Shown here: positions 16,775 to 26,121 of the stretch, in pieces | How positions within the stretch are numbered: the first letter of the stretch is position 1 | Layout: each line of letters starts with the position of its first letter | Source of the DNA: Bacillus sp. (in: firmicutes) | GTDB taxonomy: Bacteria > Bacillota > Bacilli > Bacillales > Bacillaceae | Assembly: GCA_031180805.1 (NCBI GenBank) | Contig: JAPSLL010000004.1 | Span: 36,643-100,642, forward strand | Direction of reading: 5' to 3' | DNA: 64,000 nucleotides | Program-made: the position numbers and the translations under genes | The notes under the pieces: model-generated | Told to the model about the DNA's origin: nothing | Seen by the model: only the letters and a program-made list of their open reading frames with translations | Databases searched by the model: none

Positions 16775-18166
16775 GTGAAAAATAGTAAGTTAATAATTTG
16801 GATCATCATTACTGCCATATTATCTTCGGGGATAACATTTAGTTTCCTCCAATTTTATGGTGTAAATCAGGCAGTTGATGAAGGAGATCCTTTTGCAAAG
16901 CTAAAATCAACATATGAAATTTTAGAAAAAGGGTACTACAAAAATATTGAAACAGATAAACTTGTTGAAGGCGCTATTAAAGGTATGGTGAATTCGTTAG
17001 AAGATCCATATTCAGTTTATATGGATGTTGAGGAAGCAAAGAGCTTTAATGAAAATATTTCCTCATCATTTGAAGGTATAGGTGCAGAAGTTCAAGAAAG
17101 TAATGGTAACATTATGATCGTTTCTCCAATTAAGGGTTCCCCTGCTGAAGAGGCAGGTTTAAAACCAAAAGATATTATTTTAACAGTAGATGGTGAATCT
17201 GTGGAAGGTCTTACAGTCAATGAAGCTGTTTTGAAAATAAGAGGAGAGAAAGGTTCTAAAGTTAAACTTGTCATAAGACGTGAAGGAGTTGGTGAATTAA
17301 CCTTTACGATAACACGCGATACGATTCCTTTAGAAACTGTTTATTCAGAAGTTATTGACGATAATATTGGGAAAATTCAAATTACGAAATTCTCTGATTC
17401 AACAACAGAGGAACTTGAAAAAGCTATAGCTGATTTACAAAAGAAAAATGTTAAAGGCTTAGTCATTGACTTGAGACAAAACCCTGGTGGTTTAATGAAT
17501 CGCGCGATAGAGATGTCAGAATTATTTGTACCTAAAGGTAAAAATATAATGCAGGTTGAGAATAATAATGGTTCGAAGGAAGTTTATAAGTCTGAAAATA
17601 ATCAAGTAGTTGATTTGCCTGCAACAGTAATAGTTGATGGTGGAACTGCAAGTGCGGGTGAAATAATGGCAGCAGCGCTAAATCAATCAGCAGGTATTAC
17701 GTTAGTTGGAGAAAAAACCTTTGGAAAAGGGACCATCCAAACGGCACAAACATTTAAAGATAATTCTTCAGTGAAATTTACGACTGCAAAATGGTTAACA
17801 CCTGATGGAACATGGATACATGAAAAAGGGATCGAGCCACAAGTAAAGGTGGAACTTCCTGAATATGCTCATGTCTCATATGTAAATCCAGAAAGTGTGC
17901 TAAAAATTGGCGTATCTTCCGCTGAAGTGAAATCAGCGAAGACAATGTTAAAAGCATTGGGATATGAAAGCCTTAATGAAGAAAACTCTTTCGATGAAGA
18001 AACAGAAAGAGTAGTAAATGAATTCCAAGCTAAGCATAAATTAACTGTTAACGGCCAAATTACTGGAGAAACTACAATGAAATTATATGAAGAAATTCAA
18101 AAGAAACTTCAAGAAAATGATACACAGCTTGAAAAAGCAATTAGTGTATTAAAGGAAAAAATGTAA
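16775..18166 (+). CDS. ctpA: Carboxy-terminal processing protease CtpA
   Basis: A 463-residue S41 serine protease anchored by an N-terminal helix (residues 6-28), with the catalytic part outside. A PDZ domain spans about 95-180. The S41 core has IDLRQNPGG, GGTASAGEI (nucleophile Ser293) and FGKGTIQT (general base Lys318, with Gln322). A peptidoglycan-binding-1 domain lies at about 380-445. The gene begins with GTG, with AAGGTGGTG ten bases before. Position near yodH/yodC supports ctpA rather than the sporulation paralogue ctpB. Confidence 0.93.
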   Translation: MKNSKLIIWIIITAILSSGITFSFLQFYGVNQAVDEGDPFAKLKSTYEILEKGYYKNIETDKLVEGAIKGMVNSLEDPYSVYMDVEEAKSFNENISSSFEGIGAEVQESNGNIMIVSPIKGSPAEEAGLKPKDIILTVDGESVEGLTVNEAVLKIRGEKGSKVKLVIRREGVGELTFTITRDTIPLETVYSEVIDDNIGKIQITKFSDSTTEELEKAIADLQKKNVKGLVIDLRQNPGGLMNRAIEMSELFVPKGKNIMQVENNNGSKEVYKSENNQVVDLPATVIVDGGTASAGEIMAAALNQSAGITLVGEKTFGKGTIQTAQTFKDNSSVKFTTAKWLTPDGTWIHEKGIEPQVKVELPEYAHVSYVNPESVLKIGVSSAEVKSAKTMLKALGYESLNEENSFDEETERVVNEFQAKHKLTVNGQITGETTMKLYEEIQKKLQENDTQLEKAISVLKEKM

Positions 18167-18175
18167 TAAATGAAA

Positions 18176-18213
18176 GGCAATAACCAATTCGTTTCGACTG
18201 ATTGGTTATTGCC
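18176..18213 (+). terminator. Strong hairpin after ctpA
   Basis: GGCAATAACCAAT pairs perfectly with ATTGGTTATTGCC. The T-tract is short. Confidence 0.75.
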
Positions 18214-18310
18214 ATATTTATTAAATTTTAGTTATGCTAAAAAATCAGAGCCCTCTTGTGAAGTGCCCCGTAAAAGTTAGACACCAATCTAGCATTTGCG
18301 GGGTGTTTTT

Positions 18311-18837
18311 ATGGCTAAATTTACATCAGATGAAAAGATACAAAATGTTTTGAGCTATATGCAAGGGAAAGAATCAATAAAAGAAATTGCAAAAGATATT
18401 GGTGTTTACCATAGTGTTTTCAGTGCATGGAGTCGACTCTATGAACATCAAGGGGAAAATGCTTTTTTAAAACCCTATACAAGCCACTCTACTCAGTTTA
18501 AAATGGATGTACTAAAATATATGACCGAAATTGTACATCCTCTATAGAAACAGCTGCCGTTTTCAATCTTTCTTCACCTGGAATGATTCGAAACTGGAAA
18601 CGACAGTTCGAACTAAGTGGAATAGATGTCCTTGTATCAAAGGAAAAGGGGCGTCAATCCATGAAAAAAGTAACTCAGAAAACAAGACCAAAGAAACCAG
18701 TACCGGCTGAAGGAACATTAGAAGCATTACAAGCAAAAATTGAACGATTAGAATTGGAGAATGCCTACTTAAAAAGTTGAATCCTTTAGTTCAAATGCAG
18801 GAAAAATTACAAACAAAATCAAAGCGCAAGTAATTTT
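18311..18837 (+). pseudogene. IS3-family orfA remnant (frameshifted)
   Basis: It begins MAKFTSDEKIQNVLSYMQGK with an HTH (KESIKEIAKDIGVYHSVFSAW). A frameshift near 18530 moves the reading from MTEIVHPL-stop to the frame giving TSSIETAAVFNLSSP and GMIRNWKRQFE. The coiled coil EALQAKIERLELENAYLK follows. A second slip at an A-run near 18772 separates the expected tail KLNPLVQMQEKLQTKSKRK, which ends with a stop at 18835. Two independent frame breaks make it non-functional. Confidence 0.85.
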
Positions 18838-19183
18838 TGAACTAAAGGGTCAGTATAAGGTCGTGGATTTAGTTGAAGTCGCTGACATTCCACGTGCTAC
18901 GTATTATTGGAGGGATAAACGTTTATCTAAGGCTGTTAAGTATGAGAATGTAAAAGAAGCTATTATAGAGATTTTTCATGAACATAAGGTCCTTATGGAT
19001 ACCGTCGAATTTCTTTGGCTTATTAAAGTCCGAACTCCTTTATCTACAGGAACTTGACAGTATAGAGCATTTTGAAAGGGAGTTAGCTGATTATATTCAC
19101 TATTACAATCACAAATGAATGAAGGGAAAATTAAAAAACCTGAGTCCAGTGGAATACCGAACTCAAGTATTAAATAATTGCAT
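18778..19183 (+). pseudogene. IS3-family orfB transposase remnant
   Basis: The N-terminal region survives (GQYKVVDLVEVADIPRATYY, then KYENVKEAIIEIFHEH). The DDE integrase core is largely deleted, and the end survives as ELADYIHYYNHK, a stop, then MKGKLKNLSPVEYRTQ, the usual C-terminal signature with an in-frame stop codon where an Arg/Thr codon is expected. Confidence 0.85.
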
Positions 19184-19247
19184 AAAAGTATTTGTCAAAC
19201 TTTATTGGGTCAGATCACTTGGTGTTCTGCTTTTTTTATAGGGATAC

Positions 19248-19871
19248 TTATAACCAAGTAGAAACTTTCTCAACATCAAGACGATAGCTTTGATGAGCAG
19301 GTTTTAGGGCTTTTCCAATTGAGATTAACATGATAGGTACATACCTTTCATCGATTTGGAATTCCTTCATAAATTGTTCTTTATTAAATCCACCTATCGC
19401 ACATGAATCGTAGCCTTTTGCTTTTGCAGCTAAAATCAGTTGCATGGCAGCTAATGATGCATTAGTAAATGCAGCATCTCTTGCAAAAGCTTCACTTGTG
19501 TATGCTCGATTAATTTGTCCCGCAAGTGTTTCTTTAATCTCAGATGTCATAAATCCTTTTGAAACTAGGGGATTATAAACATCGTCAGTATTTTTATTTG
19601 CTTCCATATCACCGAGAATAGCAATGATTGCAGATGCATCAGTAATTTGACTTTGGTTAAAAGCAATTGGTAATAAAGTTTGTTTGGATTCCTTACTATG
19701 GAATATTGTAAAATGCCAATGTTGTAAATTCCAAGCAGATGGAGCTTTTGTGGCATATGATAATATTTCTGTTAACTCCTCTTTAGAGATAGAGACTGAT
19801 GAGTCATAATGTCTTACAGATGAACGTTCTTTTATGATATCGAATAAATCAATAGCAGTAGTTGTAGTCAA
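19248..19871 (-). CDS. yodC: FMN nitroreductase YodC
   Basis: A 207-residue nitroreductase-fold protein. RSSVRHYD near the N-terminus, APSAWNLQHWHF and CAIGGF are the FMN- and substrate-site segments. It likely reduces quinones or nitro compounds with NAD(P)H. The start is TTG 19871, with GGAGG nine bases upstream. It is divergent from yodB, whose product represses yodC in B. subtilis and is inactivated by quinones and diamide. Confidence 0.9.
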   Translation of the reverse strand: MTTTTAIDLFDIIKERSSVRHYDSSVSISKEELTEILSYATKAPSAWNLQHWHFTIFHSKESKQTLLPIAFNQSQITDASAIIAILGDMEANKNTDDVYNPLVSKGFMTSEIKETLAGQINRAYTSEAFARDAAFTNASLAAMQLILAAKAKGYDSCAIGGFNKEQFMKEFQIDERYVPIMLISIGKALKPAHQSYRLDVEKVSTWL

Positions 19872-19914
19872 GCTTAAATTCCTCCTAAGTTGATATATTA
19901 AGAAAATTATTCTA

Positions 19915-19953
19915 TACTAAAAGTAATAAACTTACTTTTAGTAAGTTGATAGT
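19915..19953. promoter_or_regulatory. YodB-type operator between yodC and yodB
   Basis: TACTAAAAGTA (19915-19925) and TACTTTTAGTA (19933-19943) are perfect 11-base inverted repeats spaced by seven bases. An overlapping palindrome, AACTTAC-TTTTA-GTAAGTT, spans 19929-19947, and a further AGTA half-site follows to 19953. Repeated TACT/AGTA half-sites fit a HxlR/DUF24 repressor site, most simply YodB autoregulation plus yodC control. Confidence 0.75.
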
Positions 19954-20011
19954 AACCATATTAATCGAAGTGAAAAAATCAGTCAAGAAATTATATTGAG
20001 GAGAGATTATT

Positions 20012-20344
20012 ATGAAGATTCAGCTTTGTCCTAAAATGGAAACAGCTTTTAGGCTTTTAGGAAAACGTTGGATTGGAATTATTATACATGTATTATTGGA
20101 CGGTCCTAAACGATTTAAAGATTTAACAGAAATTATTCCTGGTATCAGTGAAAAAATGCTATCCGAACGATTAAAGGAGTTAGAACAAGCTGGATTAGTG
20201 GAAAGAATTGTTTACGATGAGACTCCGGTAAAGGTCACATATCAATTGACAAAAAAAGGGGTAAGTCTTGAAGGAGTCATGAAGGAGCTTAATAAATGGG
20301 CAAATACATTTTGTACTCCTAAGGAGGACTTAGATAATTCATGA
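20012..20344 (+). CDS. yodB: HxlR/DUF24 redox repressor YodB
   Basis: A 110-residue winged-helix regulator, beginning MKIQLCPKMETAFRLLGKRW. The conserved redox Cys6 is present, as is Cys101 (FCTPKE). The third cysteine of B. subtilis YodB near residue 108 is replaced by Asp, leaving exactly the pair known to form the intersubunit disulfide. It should repress yodC and its own operon until electrophiles modify Cys6. The stop overlaps the SDR start (ATGA), so both are one operon. Confidence 0.93.
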   Translation: MKIQLCPKMETAFRLLGKRWIGIIIHVLLDGPKRFKDLTEIIPGISEKMLSERLKELEQAGLVERIVYDETPVKVTYQLTKKGVSLEGVMKELNKWANTFCTPKEDLDNS

Positions 20345-21081
20345 CTAGAACAGTTATTGTAACTGGTGCTGCTAAAGGGATTGGAAAAGAAATTATAATC
20401 CAATACGCAATGAATAATTATAATGTAATTATTGCTGATATTGATGAAGAAGCAGGGCTTGATTTGGAAAACCAATGTTTAAATCAAGCATTTAACGTAA
20501 AATTTATAAAGACGGATGTTTCAAAAATTAATGATATTATTTTATTAATGAATAAAGCAAAGAACCATTTTGGCACAATTGATATTTTAATAAATAATGC
20601 AGGAATATCAAAATTTGTCTCACCATATGACATTACACATAGTGAATGGGAAAAAATGATTTCGACAAACTTAACAAGCGTTATGTTTGCCTCAAGGGAA
20701 GCTGCAAAAATAATGCGAGAAAACAAACATGGTGGCAAAATTGTTAATATCGCCTCAACAAGAGCTTTAATGTCTGAAGAAAACTCTGAAGCATATGCTG
20801 CCACAAAAGGAGGAATAATCGCATTAACTCATGCACTTGCTGCTTCATTAGGAAAAGATCGTATCCAAGTGAACGCAATTTCTCCAGGGTGGATTGAGAC
20901 TGGTAATTATGAAGAATTAACAGAGGAAGACCATCTTCAACATTTTTCAAATAGAGTCGGAAAACCTAGTGATATTGCAAAAGCATGCTTTTATTTAACG
21001 ATGGTGGACAATGACTTTGTTACTGGTGTTAACCTTGTAGTTGATGGTGGAATGACAAAAAAAATGATTTATAAAGAATAA
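20341..21081 (+). CDS. Short-chain dehydrogenase/reductase
   Basis: A 246-residue classical SDR. The nucleotide motif is TGAAKGIG, followed by NNAG, the catalytic Ser in NIASTRA and YAATKGG (Tyr-x-x-x-Lys). Asp37-like acidic residue after beta-2 (IADIDEE) suggests NAD rather than NADP. It overlaps yodB by four bases, so it is probably induced by the same electrophile stress, and may detoxify carbonyls or quinones; substrate unknown. Confidence 0.9.
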   Translation: MTRTVIVTGAAKGIGKEIIIQYAMNNYNVIIADIDEEAGLDLENQCLNQAFNVKFIKTDVSKINDIILLMNKAKNHFGTIDILINNAGISKFVSPYDITHSEWEKMISTNLTSVMFASREAAKIMRENKHGGKIVNIASTRALMSEENSEAYAATKGGIIALTHALAASLGKDRIQVNAISPGWIETGNYEELTEEDHLQHFSNRVGKPSDIAKACFYLTMVDNDFVTGVNLVVDGGMTKKMIYKE

Positions 21082-21179
21082 AAATGTAGAATTTCGTTAA
21101 ATGTGGCTATTTGCCCACTCAATTAGGTGCTTATATGAATACTTTTTAGTGTAGGTAATTAATTGAGGAGGTAACCCAA

Positions 21180-21419
21180 ATGAATCAATATATGATGAGA
21201 AATGCAATTCATCCTTACCCAAATGAGCGCTTCTTTTTTGGTGCACCATTTGTTGGTGGATTACTTGGTGGGTTAGTCGGGTCAGCTATTTTTAGACCGA
21301 GACCACCTTATTACTATCCTCCATATGGAGGAGGATTTGGCCCATACGGCTATGGAAGTCCTCCGTATGGCGGCTATGGAAACTTTTACGGTGGTGGTTA
21401 TCAAGGGTTTTATCGATAA
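21180..21419 (+). CDS. Gly/Tyr/Pro-rich small protein
   Basis: A 79-residue protein. After a hydrophilic start it has a short hydrophobic Gly-rich segment (FVGGLLGGLVGSAIF), then RPRPPYYYPPYGG and repeated GGYG motifs. This composition resembles spore-coat or surface-associated small proteins of Bacillus. AGGAGG precedes the ATG and a terminator follows. No defined family. Confidence 0.8.
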   Translation: MNQYMMRNAIHPYPNERFFFGAPFVGGLLGGLVGSAIFRPRPPYYYPPYGGGFGPYGYGSPPYGGYGNFYGGGYQGFYR

Positions 21420-21423
21420 ATAA

Positions 21424-21460
21424 GGAGAAGGCCTTCTAATTGGAAGGTCTTCTTTTTTAT
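21424..21460 (+). terminator. Rho-independent terminator
   Basis: GAAGGCCTTC-TAATT-GGAAGGTCTTC followed by a T run. Confidence 0.8.
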
Positions 21461-21497
21461 TTCAATATCCTAACGTTACCTATACTAACAATTACTT

Positions 21498-21959
21498 TTA
21501 TTTTGAGATTTCTATTTCTGTGATCGAGTGTTCTTTTAATTTTATAAGCTGTATTTCAATGAATCCGTCAATATATCTTGCTTTTGTACCTTTTCGTTTT
21601 ACAGGTGCAGGTAACATAAAGGTTAAAGGTGCCATATCTTCATTTTGATTATTGATAAGCATTAATTGTGTCGTTGTATGTTGGACTTTTAAAGAATTAA
21701 TTTCTGAACTGTTAACAGCAAGTTTGACATATATATAGTCATTTGTTTCAAAAATTTCAGGGGTAGTTTGAGTAGGGGGATTATCTGATTGATTATTTTG
21801 CATTTCACCTTGAAATGGGAAGTTTTTTGAAAAGTCACTGCCGAAGATACTTGACATAACAGATTGGATATAGTTTTCAATTTCTTTTGGGTTCATTTGT
21901 TGAAATTGTTTTGTAAATTCAGAATGATTAAATGGAAATTGTTTATTCCAGGGAAACAT
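21498..21959 (-). CDS. Hsp20-like spore protein (GerT/CotP-like)
   Basis: A 153-residue protein. The N-terminal third is Phe/Gln/Asn-rich (FPWNKQFPFNHSEF) and the C-terminal part is a short alpha-crystallin-like beta sandwich: EIFETNDYIYVKLAVN, then LPAPVKRKGTKARYIDGFIEIQL. It lacks the I-x-I tail of true small heat-shock chaperones. Similar divergent Hsp20-fold proteins in Bacillus (CotM, CotP, GerT) sit in the spore coat; assignment here is by resemblance only. Confidence 0.65.
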   Translation of the reverse strand: MFPWNKQFPFNHSEFTKQFQQMNPKEIENYIQSVMSSIFGSDFSKNFPFQGEMQNNQSDNPPTQTTPEIFETNDYIYVKLAVNSSEINSLKVQHTTTQLMLINNQNEDMAPLTFMLPAPVKRKGTKARYIDGFIEIQLIKLKEHSITEIEISK

Positions 21960-22100
21960 ATTGTCACATCCTTAATAAGAATTCGTTATTAGTAAACTAT
22001 GCATGTAAGAAAGCTTCTGTTAGCGAAGCTTATAAGTTGTAGGACTACGATTAACAAGTTTATAATGGTCAATAGGTGAATAAGAAATGAGGGAATCGTA

Positions 22101-23042
22101 TTGCATGCATCAGATGAATTAACATATAGGAAAGGAATTATCTTTACAGCTGGCTCTTATTTACTTTGGGGGGTATTACCTCTATATTGGAAAAAGATTG
22201 ACAATGTAACTGCAGGCGAGATTTTAGCACATCGAATTATTTGGTCATTTATTTTTATGCTTATTTTGCTTTCAATTCAAAAAGAGTGGGGAAATATAGT
22301 AGAGATTAGCAAAAAGCTCTTTTCGCAACCGCTGGTTCTTTTATCACTTGTATTGTCGTCATTATTAATTAGCATTAATTGGTTTGTCTACATATGGTCT
22401 GTAAATCACCACCATATTCTTGAAACGAGCTTAGGTTACTATATTAATCCGTTAATTAGTGTTTTGCTAGGAATGATTTTCTTAAAGGAGAAATTAAATC
22501 TTTGGCAGAAGATATCGATGGGGCTGGCCTTTATAGGTGTACTCATTATTACACTTCAGTATGGAGAGATTCCATGGCTGGCACTTATTTTGGCTGGTAG
22601 CTTTGGTTTGTATGGATTAACGAAAAAAATGACTAAATTTAACTCGGTCATTGGTTTAACATTTGAAACATTGGTTGTTACTCCTCTCGCCATTACATAC
22701 GTTTCAATTCTTGCTAGCAGTGGGGAGTCTGCCTTCTTTGAGTTCAATACTCAAATTAATTTGCTGCTAATCGGGGCTGGAGTTGCAACTGCGATTCCAT
22801 TATTGCTATTTGCTAGTGGAGCAAAACGCATTCCATTGTTTTTAGTAGGAATAATTCAATATATTTCCCCGACTATTACATTAATAATTGGTATTTTTCT
22901 CTATCATGAACCATTTACACAAATAGAAATGATTACATTCACATTTATATGGAGTGCAATTTTACTCTTTTCTTTTTCTAATTCAAAAATATTTAAAAGA
23001 GCCGAATTAAAGTTAATAAGAAAAAATTCTATCGGGCTTTAA
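22101..23042 (+). CDS. yojE: EamA/RarD-family permease (YojE-like)
   Basis: A 313-residue membrane protein with about ten helices. It opens RKGIIFTAGSYLLWGVLPLYWK with the AHRIIWS motif typical of RarD, and LETSLGYYINPLISVLLG. These are drug/metabolite-superfamily transporters of unknown substrate. The start is TTG 22101, with GAGGG about eight bases before. It heads a same-strand series with yojF and bshB2, like B. subtilis yojE. Confidence 0.88.
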   Translation: MHASDELTYRKGIIFTAGSYLLWGVLPLYWKKIDNVTAGEILAHRIIWSFIFMLILLSIQKEWGNIVEISKKLFSQPLVLLSLVLSSLLISINWFVYIWSVNHHHILETSLGYYINPLISVLLGMIFLKEKLNLWQKISMGLAFIGVLIITLQYGEIPWLALILAGSFGLYGLTKKMTKFNSVIGLTFETLVVTPLAITYVSILASSGESAFFEFNTQINLLLIGAGVATAIPLLLFASGAKRIPLFLVGIIQYISPTITLIIGIFLYHEPFTQIEMITFTFIWSAILLFSFSNSKIFKRAELKLIRKNSIGL

Positions 23043-23057
23043 AGAAAGAGGAATCCA

Positions 23058-23336
23058 TTGGAAGCAAAAGAACTATTAGCTGCATATAAACGATTATGGA
23101 AAAATCGAACTGTTTCAAATGGAAGTAATGAGAAAGAAACCCTATTAGAGCTTGTAAAGCAAGAATTAAAGGATGAAATGACTCATCCTCGACTACGTAA
23201 AAATCATTATGAAAAATTTCACCAATCTATCAAAAGAATCATTTTATCGTCATTACATGAGAAAGAAAAGTTAATGTTGATCAACGTTTATTCTCTATGT
23301 TTAGAACAATTAGTAGAAAATGATAAGGAGAAATAA
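23058..23336 (+). CDS. Hypothetical protein between yojE and yojF
   Basis: A 92-residue charged helical protein without membrane segments. The start is TTG, with AAGAGG before it. It lies 15 bases after yojE and two bases before yojF, so it is surely in the same operon. I do not recognise a family. Confidence 0.75.
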   Translation: MEAKELLAAYKRLWKNRTVSNGSNEKETLLELVKQELKDEMTHPRLRKNHYEKFHQSIKRIILSSLHEKEKLMLINVYSLCLEQLVENDKEK

Positions 23337-23338
23337 AT

Positions 23339-23689
23339 ATGAAACCAATAACAAAACAAGAAGTTCAATCATATTTAAATCAATTTTTAAACAAAGTTGT
23401 TTATATTCATCTGGAAACGACAACAGGTGCCTATAATGCACATAAGAATGAAGGGAACATGACGGTTGTTGCTTTTATTCGTAATACAAAGGTCGTTTAT
23501 AACCAAGCTAAAATTACTGGTAATGGCCCATATCGTGTAGGACTTAAACTTGATGAAGGCTGGGTTTATGCAGAAGGGTTAACAGATTGGATTTATAATG
23601 ATGAAAATCAATTGCTTATGGCAGGTCATAATTCTGAAGGACAATTAGCGATTGCACTACAAATAAGTGAAACTCCGTTTAATTATTAA
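23339..23689 (+). CDS. yojF: YojF (DUF1806) protein
   Basis: A 116-residue protein with a beta-rich pattern (VVYIHLETTTGAYNAH, TVVAFIRNTKVVYNQAKI, VGLKLDEGWVYAEGLTDWIY). Length and neighbourhood fit B. subtilis YojF. It is translationally close to its neighbours on both sides. Always next to bshB2, it may assist thiol metabolism, but its role is not established. Confidence 0.9.
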   Translation: MKPITKQEVQSYLNQFLNKVVYIHLETTTGAYNAHKNEGNMTVVAFIRNTKVVYNQAKITGNGPYRVGLKLDEGWVYAEGLTDWIYNDENQLLMAGHNSEGQLAIALQISETPFNY

Positions 23690-23717
23690 GAAAATAAACT
23701 AAAGGAGATTAAATAAA

Positions 23718-24383
23718 ATGAAAGAACATGTATTAGTAATCTTACCTCATCCAGATGATGAATCATATGGTGTTGCAGGTTTAATTGCACAAAAACGTAA
23801 AGCTGGAATCCCTGTTACATATGCTTGTGGAACTTTAGGTGAGATGGGAAGAAATATGGGAAATCCACTTTTCGCGAATCGAGAGTCATTACCAAAAATC
23901 CGCCAAAAAGAGCTAGAGGACGCATGTAAAGCGATGGACATTCAAGATTTGAGAATGCTAGGTCTTAGGGACAAAACTCTTGAATTTGAAGATGATGAAA
24001 AAATTGCTGATATGATGGAAGAGATCATCGATGAAATTGAACCGTCCTTAATTGTGACATTCTATCCCGGTCATGGTGTACATCCTGACCATGATGCTTG
24101 TGGTGCAGCTGTCATTCGTGCATTAAAACGACGCCCGAAAGAAAAGCGTCCTACAACATATTGTATGGCAATTACAAATAATCGGTTTGAAGCGGTTGGT
24201 CAACCTGATGTCATTCTTAATATAACAGATGTTATGGATATTAAATTAAATGCTTTGAAAGCACATCGCTCACAAACTGAAGGCGTGCTAAAACAAATGG
24301 AAGAAAAAATCTTGAATAAGGATAAAGAAGCGATGCAATGGTTTGAAAAAGAAGTATATTGGACCTACAAATGGGACGATTAA
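23718..24383 (+). CDS. bshB2: Bacillithiol biosynthesis deacetylase BshB2
   Basis: A 221-residue LmbE-like zinc deacetylase. The zinc motif PHPDDES is at residues 10-16 and HPDHDACG is the second metal/catalytic segment. It removes acetate from GlcNAc-malate to give GlcN-malate in bacillithiol synthesis, partly redundant with BshB1, and may act on bacillithiol S-conjugates. AAAGGAG precedes the ATG; a strong terminator follows. Confidence 0.93.
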   Translation: MKEHVLVILPHPDDESYGVAGLIAQKRKAGIPVTYACGTLGEMGRNMGNPLFANRESLPKIRQKELEDACKAMDIQDLRMLGLRDKTLEFEDDEKIADMMEEIIDEIEPSLIVTFYPGHGVHPDHDACGAAVIRALKRRPKEKRPTTYCMAITNNRFEAVGQPDVILNITDVMDIKLNALKAHRSQTEGVLKQMEEKILNKDKEAMQWFEKEVYWTYKWDD

Positions 24384-24501
24384 TTATGACAATTTATAAT
24401 ACCATAAAAGCAACAAAGATTAAGACATAAAACTAATATAAAACTAGAAAAGTGACAAATTCAAGAGATAACGTACATTAATTACTATGTTTTTTATAAG
24501 A

Positions 24502-24540
24502 AAGCACTTGTTCCATTAAGGAGCAAGTGCTTTTTGTTTA
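24502..24540. terminator. Terminator between bshB2 and yojI
   Basis: AAGCACTTGTTCC-ATTA-AGGAGCAAGTGCTT then TTTG; serves convergent genes. Confidence 0.85.
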
Positions 24541-24548
24541 AATGTAAA

Positions 24549-25904
24549 TTAGGTTAAGCTTAAAGAGAATTTCTTTTGAATAATTCGAAGTCGTATCGAT
24601 AAACAAATTGCACCAGCTGCAAGACCTATTATTAATCCAATCCAATAACCAAATGCATCAAGTGATGAAAATTTTGCCAGGATAATCCCAAAAGGGAGTC
24701 CAATAATCCAATACGAGATTAAAGCCATCATAAATGTTATATTAACATCTTTATATCCCCTTAAAGCACCTTGAATAGGAGCAGCGATAGCATCTGAAAG
24801 CTGAAAGAAAATCGCATAAATAAGAAATTCCTGTGTAAGTTTTAATACATGAATATCAGAAGTATAGATAGATGCAACTTGAGAACGGAAAAAATAAATG
24901 AACGCTGCTGAGACAAGCGATAAGACTAAAGCCATTCCGATTCCGATATAACTATATTGCTTTGCGTGATGAAACCTTTTAGCTCCTACTTCATGTCCAA
25001 TAACAATTGTTAATGCCGTTGAAATACTTAAAGGTAGCATATATAAAAAGGAAGCAAAATTCATAGCTGCCTGATGGGACGCAATTGTAATTGTATTAAA
25101 TTGGCTCATAAATAAAGTAACGGCTGCAAAAATACTTGTCTCAAAAAAGATTGCTAGTCCAACTGGGATCCCGATGATTAGAATTTCCTTCCAAGTTTTT
25201 ATAGATGCATGATAGAAAGTTTTAAAAATGTTAAATTCCTTAAAGGGATGTTTTTTAACAACTATAATAATTGCAATAAAAGCAATACACCAATAGGTTA
25301 CTGCAGAAGCAACTCCTGCTCCAATCCCTCCAAGCTTAGGAATTCCTAGTTTGCCGAAAATAAACAGATAGTTAAGAATAAAATTTATCGGGAGTGATGT
25401 TAATGTAATAAACATTGTAACCCTTGTAAAGCCTAAAGCATCAATAAAACATCGGATTACAGCATAAAAAAACAATGGGAATATCCCAAAAGATAACGCG
25501 ATTAAATAACCTTTAGCAATAAAGTAAACTTCTGCTTCTAAGTTCATCATATGTAATATAGGATCCAGTGTAAAAAAGCCAACTATTAACACGACAATGG
25601 AAATACAAATACTTAAATACAAACCTTGAATAACTACGTTCGGTACATCACTTTTTTTATTTGCCCCAATTAATTGTGCAACAATAGGTGTAATTGCTAA
25701 TAAAATACCACTTAAACCAGTATAAACAGGAACCCAGAGACTTGATCCGATAGCAACACCTGCAAGATCATTTGGATGAACATTTCCTGACATTGTTGTA
25801 TCAAAAAAATTCATCGAATAAAGACCGAGCTGGGTTATTAAGATCGGGAATAGAATCTTTAATAAAGTAATGATTTTTTCTTTATTTGTTGATGCTTCTT
25901 TCAT
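24549..25904 (-). CDS. yojI: MATE-family multidrug/cation exporter (YojI/NorM-like)
   Basis: A 451-residue protein with twelve predicted helices and two MATE halves ([22 protein letters not shown] near residue 30; a matching second half from about 230). It should export cationic compounds by Na+ or H+ antiport. The ATG at 25904 is chosen, with GAGGA eight bases upstream; the extra 19 residues of a longer reading have no box. Confidence 0.92.
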   Translation of the reverse strand: MKEASTNKEKIITLLKILFPILITQLGLYSMNFFDTTMSGNVHPNDLAGVAIGSSLWVPVYTGLSGILLAITPIVAQLIGANKKSDVPNVVIQGLYLSICISIVVLIVGFFTLDPILHMMNLEAEVYFIAKGYLIALSFGIFPLFFYAVIRCFIDALGFTRVTMFITLTSLPINFILNYLFIFGKLGIPKLGGIGAGVASAVTYWCIAFIAIIIVVKKHPFKEFNIFKTFYHASIKTWKEILIIGIPVGLAIFFETSIFAAVTLFMSQFNTITIASHQAAMNFASFLYMLPLSISTALTIVIGHEVGAKRFHHAKQYSYIGIGMALVLSLVSAAFIYFFRSQVASIYTSDIHVLKLTQEFLIYAIFFQLSDAIAAPIQGALRGYKDVNITFMMALISYWIIGLPFGIILAKFSSLDAFGYWIGLIIGLAAGAICLSIRLRIIQKKFSLSLT

Positions 25905-25995
25905 ATTAAAAATCCTCGTTTCTAAAAAGCTAACTTTTGAATTATAACATGAAAAAAACATTTTGTTACTTTTTCAGATGTCTATTCCAACTACA

Positions 25996-26121
25996 TTATT
26001 GTCGATTTGGATGTTTATTATCTTTTTTTGTTTCTCCTTTAAACATTTGATAATAAAAGAACCCTAAAGACAGAACGCCTAATATACTAAATGTATATTG
26101 TAATATTTTTTGTGTAATCAT
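25996..26121 (-). CDS. Small single-helix membrane protein
   Basis: A 41-residue peptide with one transmembrane helix (YTFSILGVLSLGFFYYQMF) and a charged tail (KGETKKDNKHPNRQ). GGAGG lies eight bases before the ATG. It is upstream of yojI on the same strand and divergent from cdaS. No family recognised. Confidence 0.65.
   Translation of the reverse strand: MITQKILQYTFSILGVLSLGFFYYQMFKGETKKDNKHPNRQ

Larger units (their letters stand above)
18264..19212 (+). mobile_element. Decayed IS3-family (IS150-like) insertion sequence
   Basis: Left end TGCCCCGTAAAAGTTAGACA and right end TTTGTCAAACTTTATTGGGTCA are imperfect inverted repeats beginning TG and ending CA. Inside are remnants of orfA and orfB. 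At 949 bases it is about a third shorter than intact relatives, because most of the orfB integrase core is deleted. No target duplication is visible. It is immobile on its own. Confidence 0.88.
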
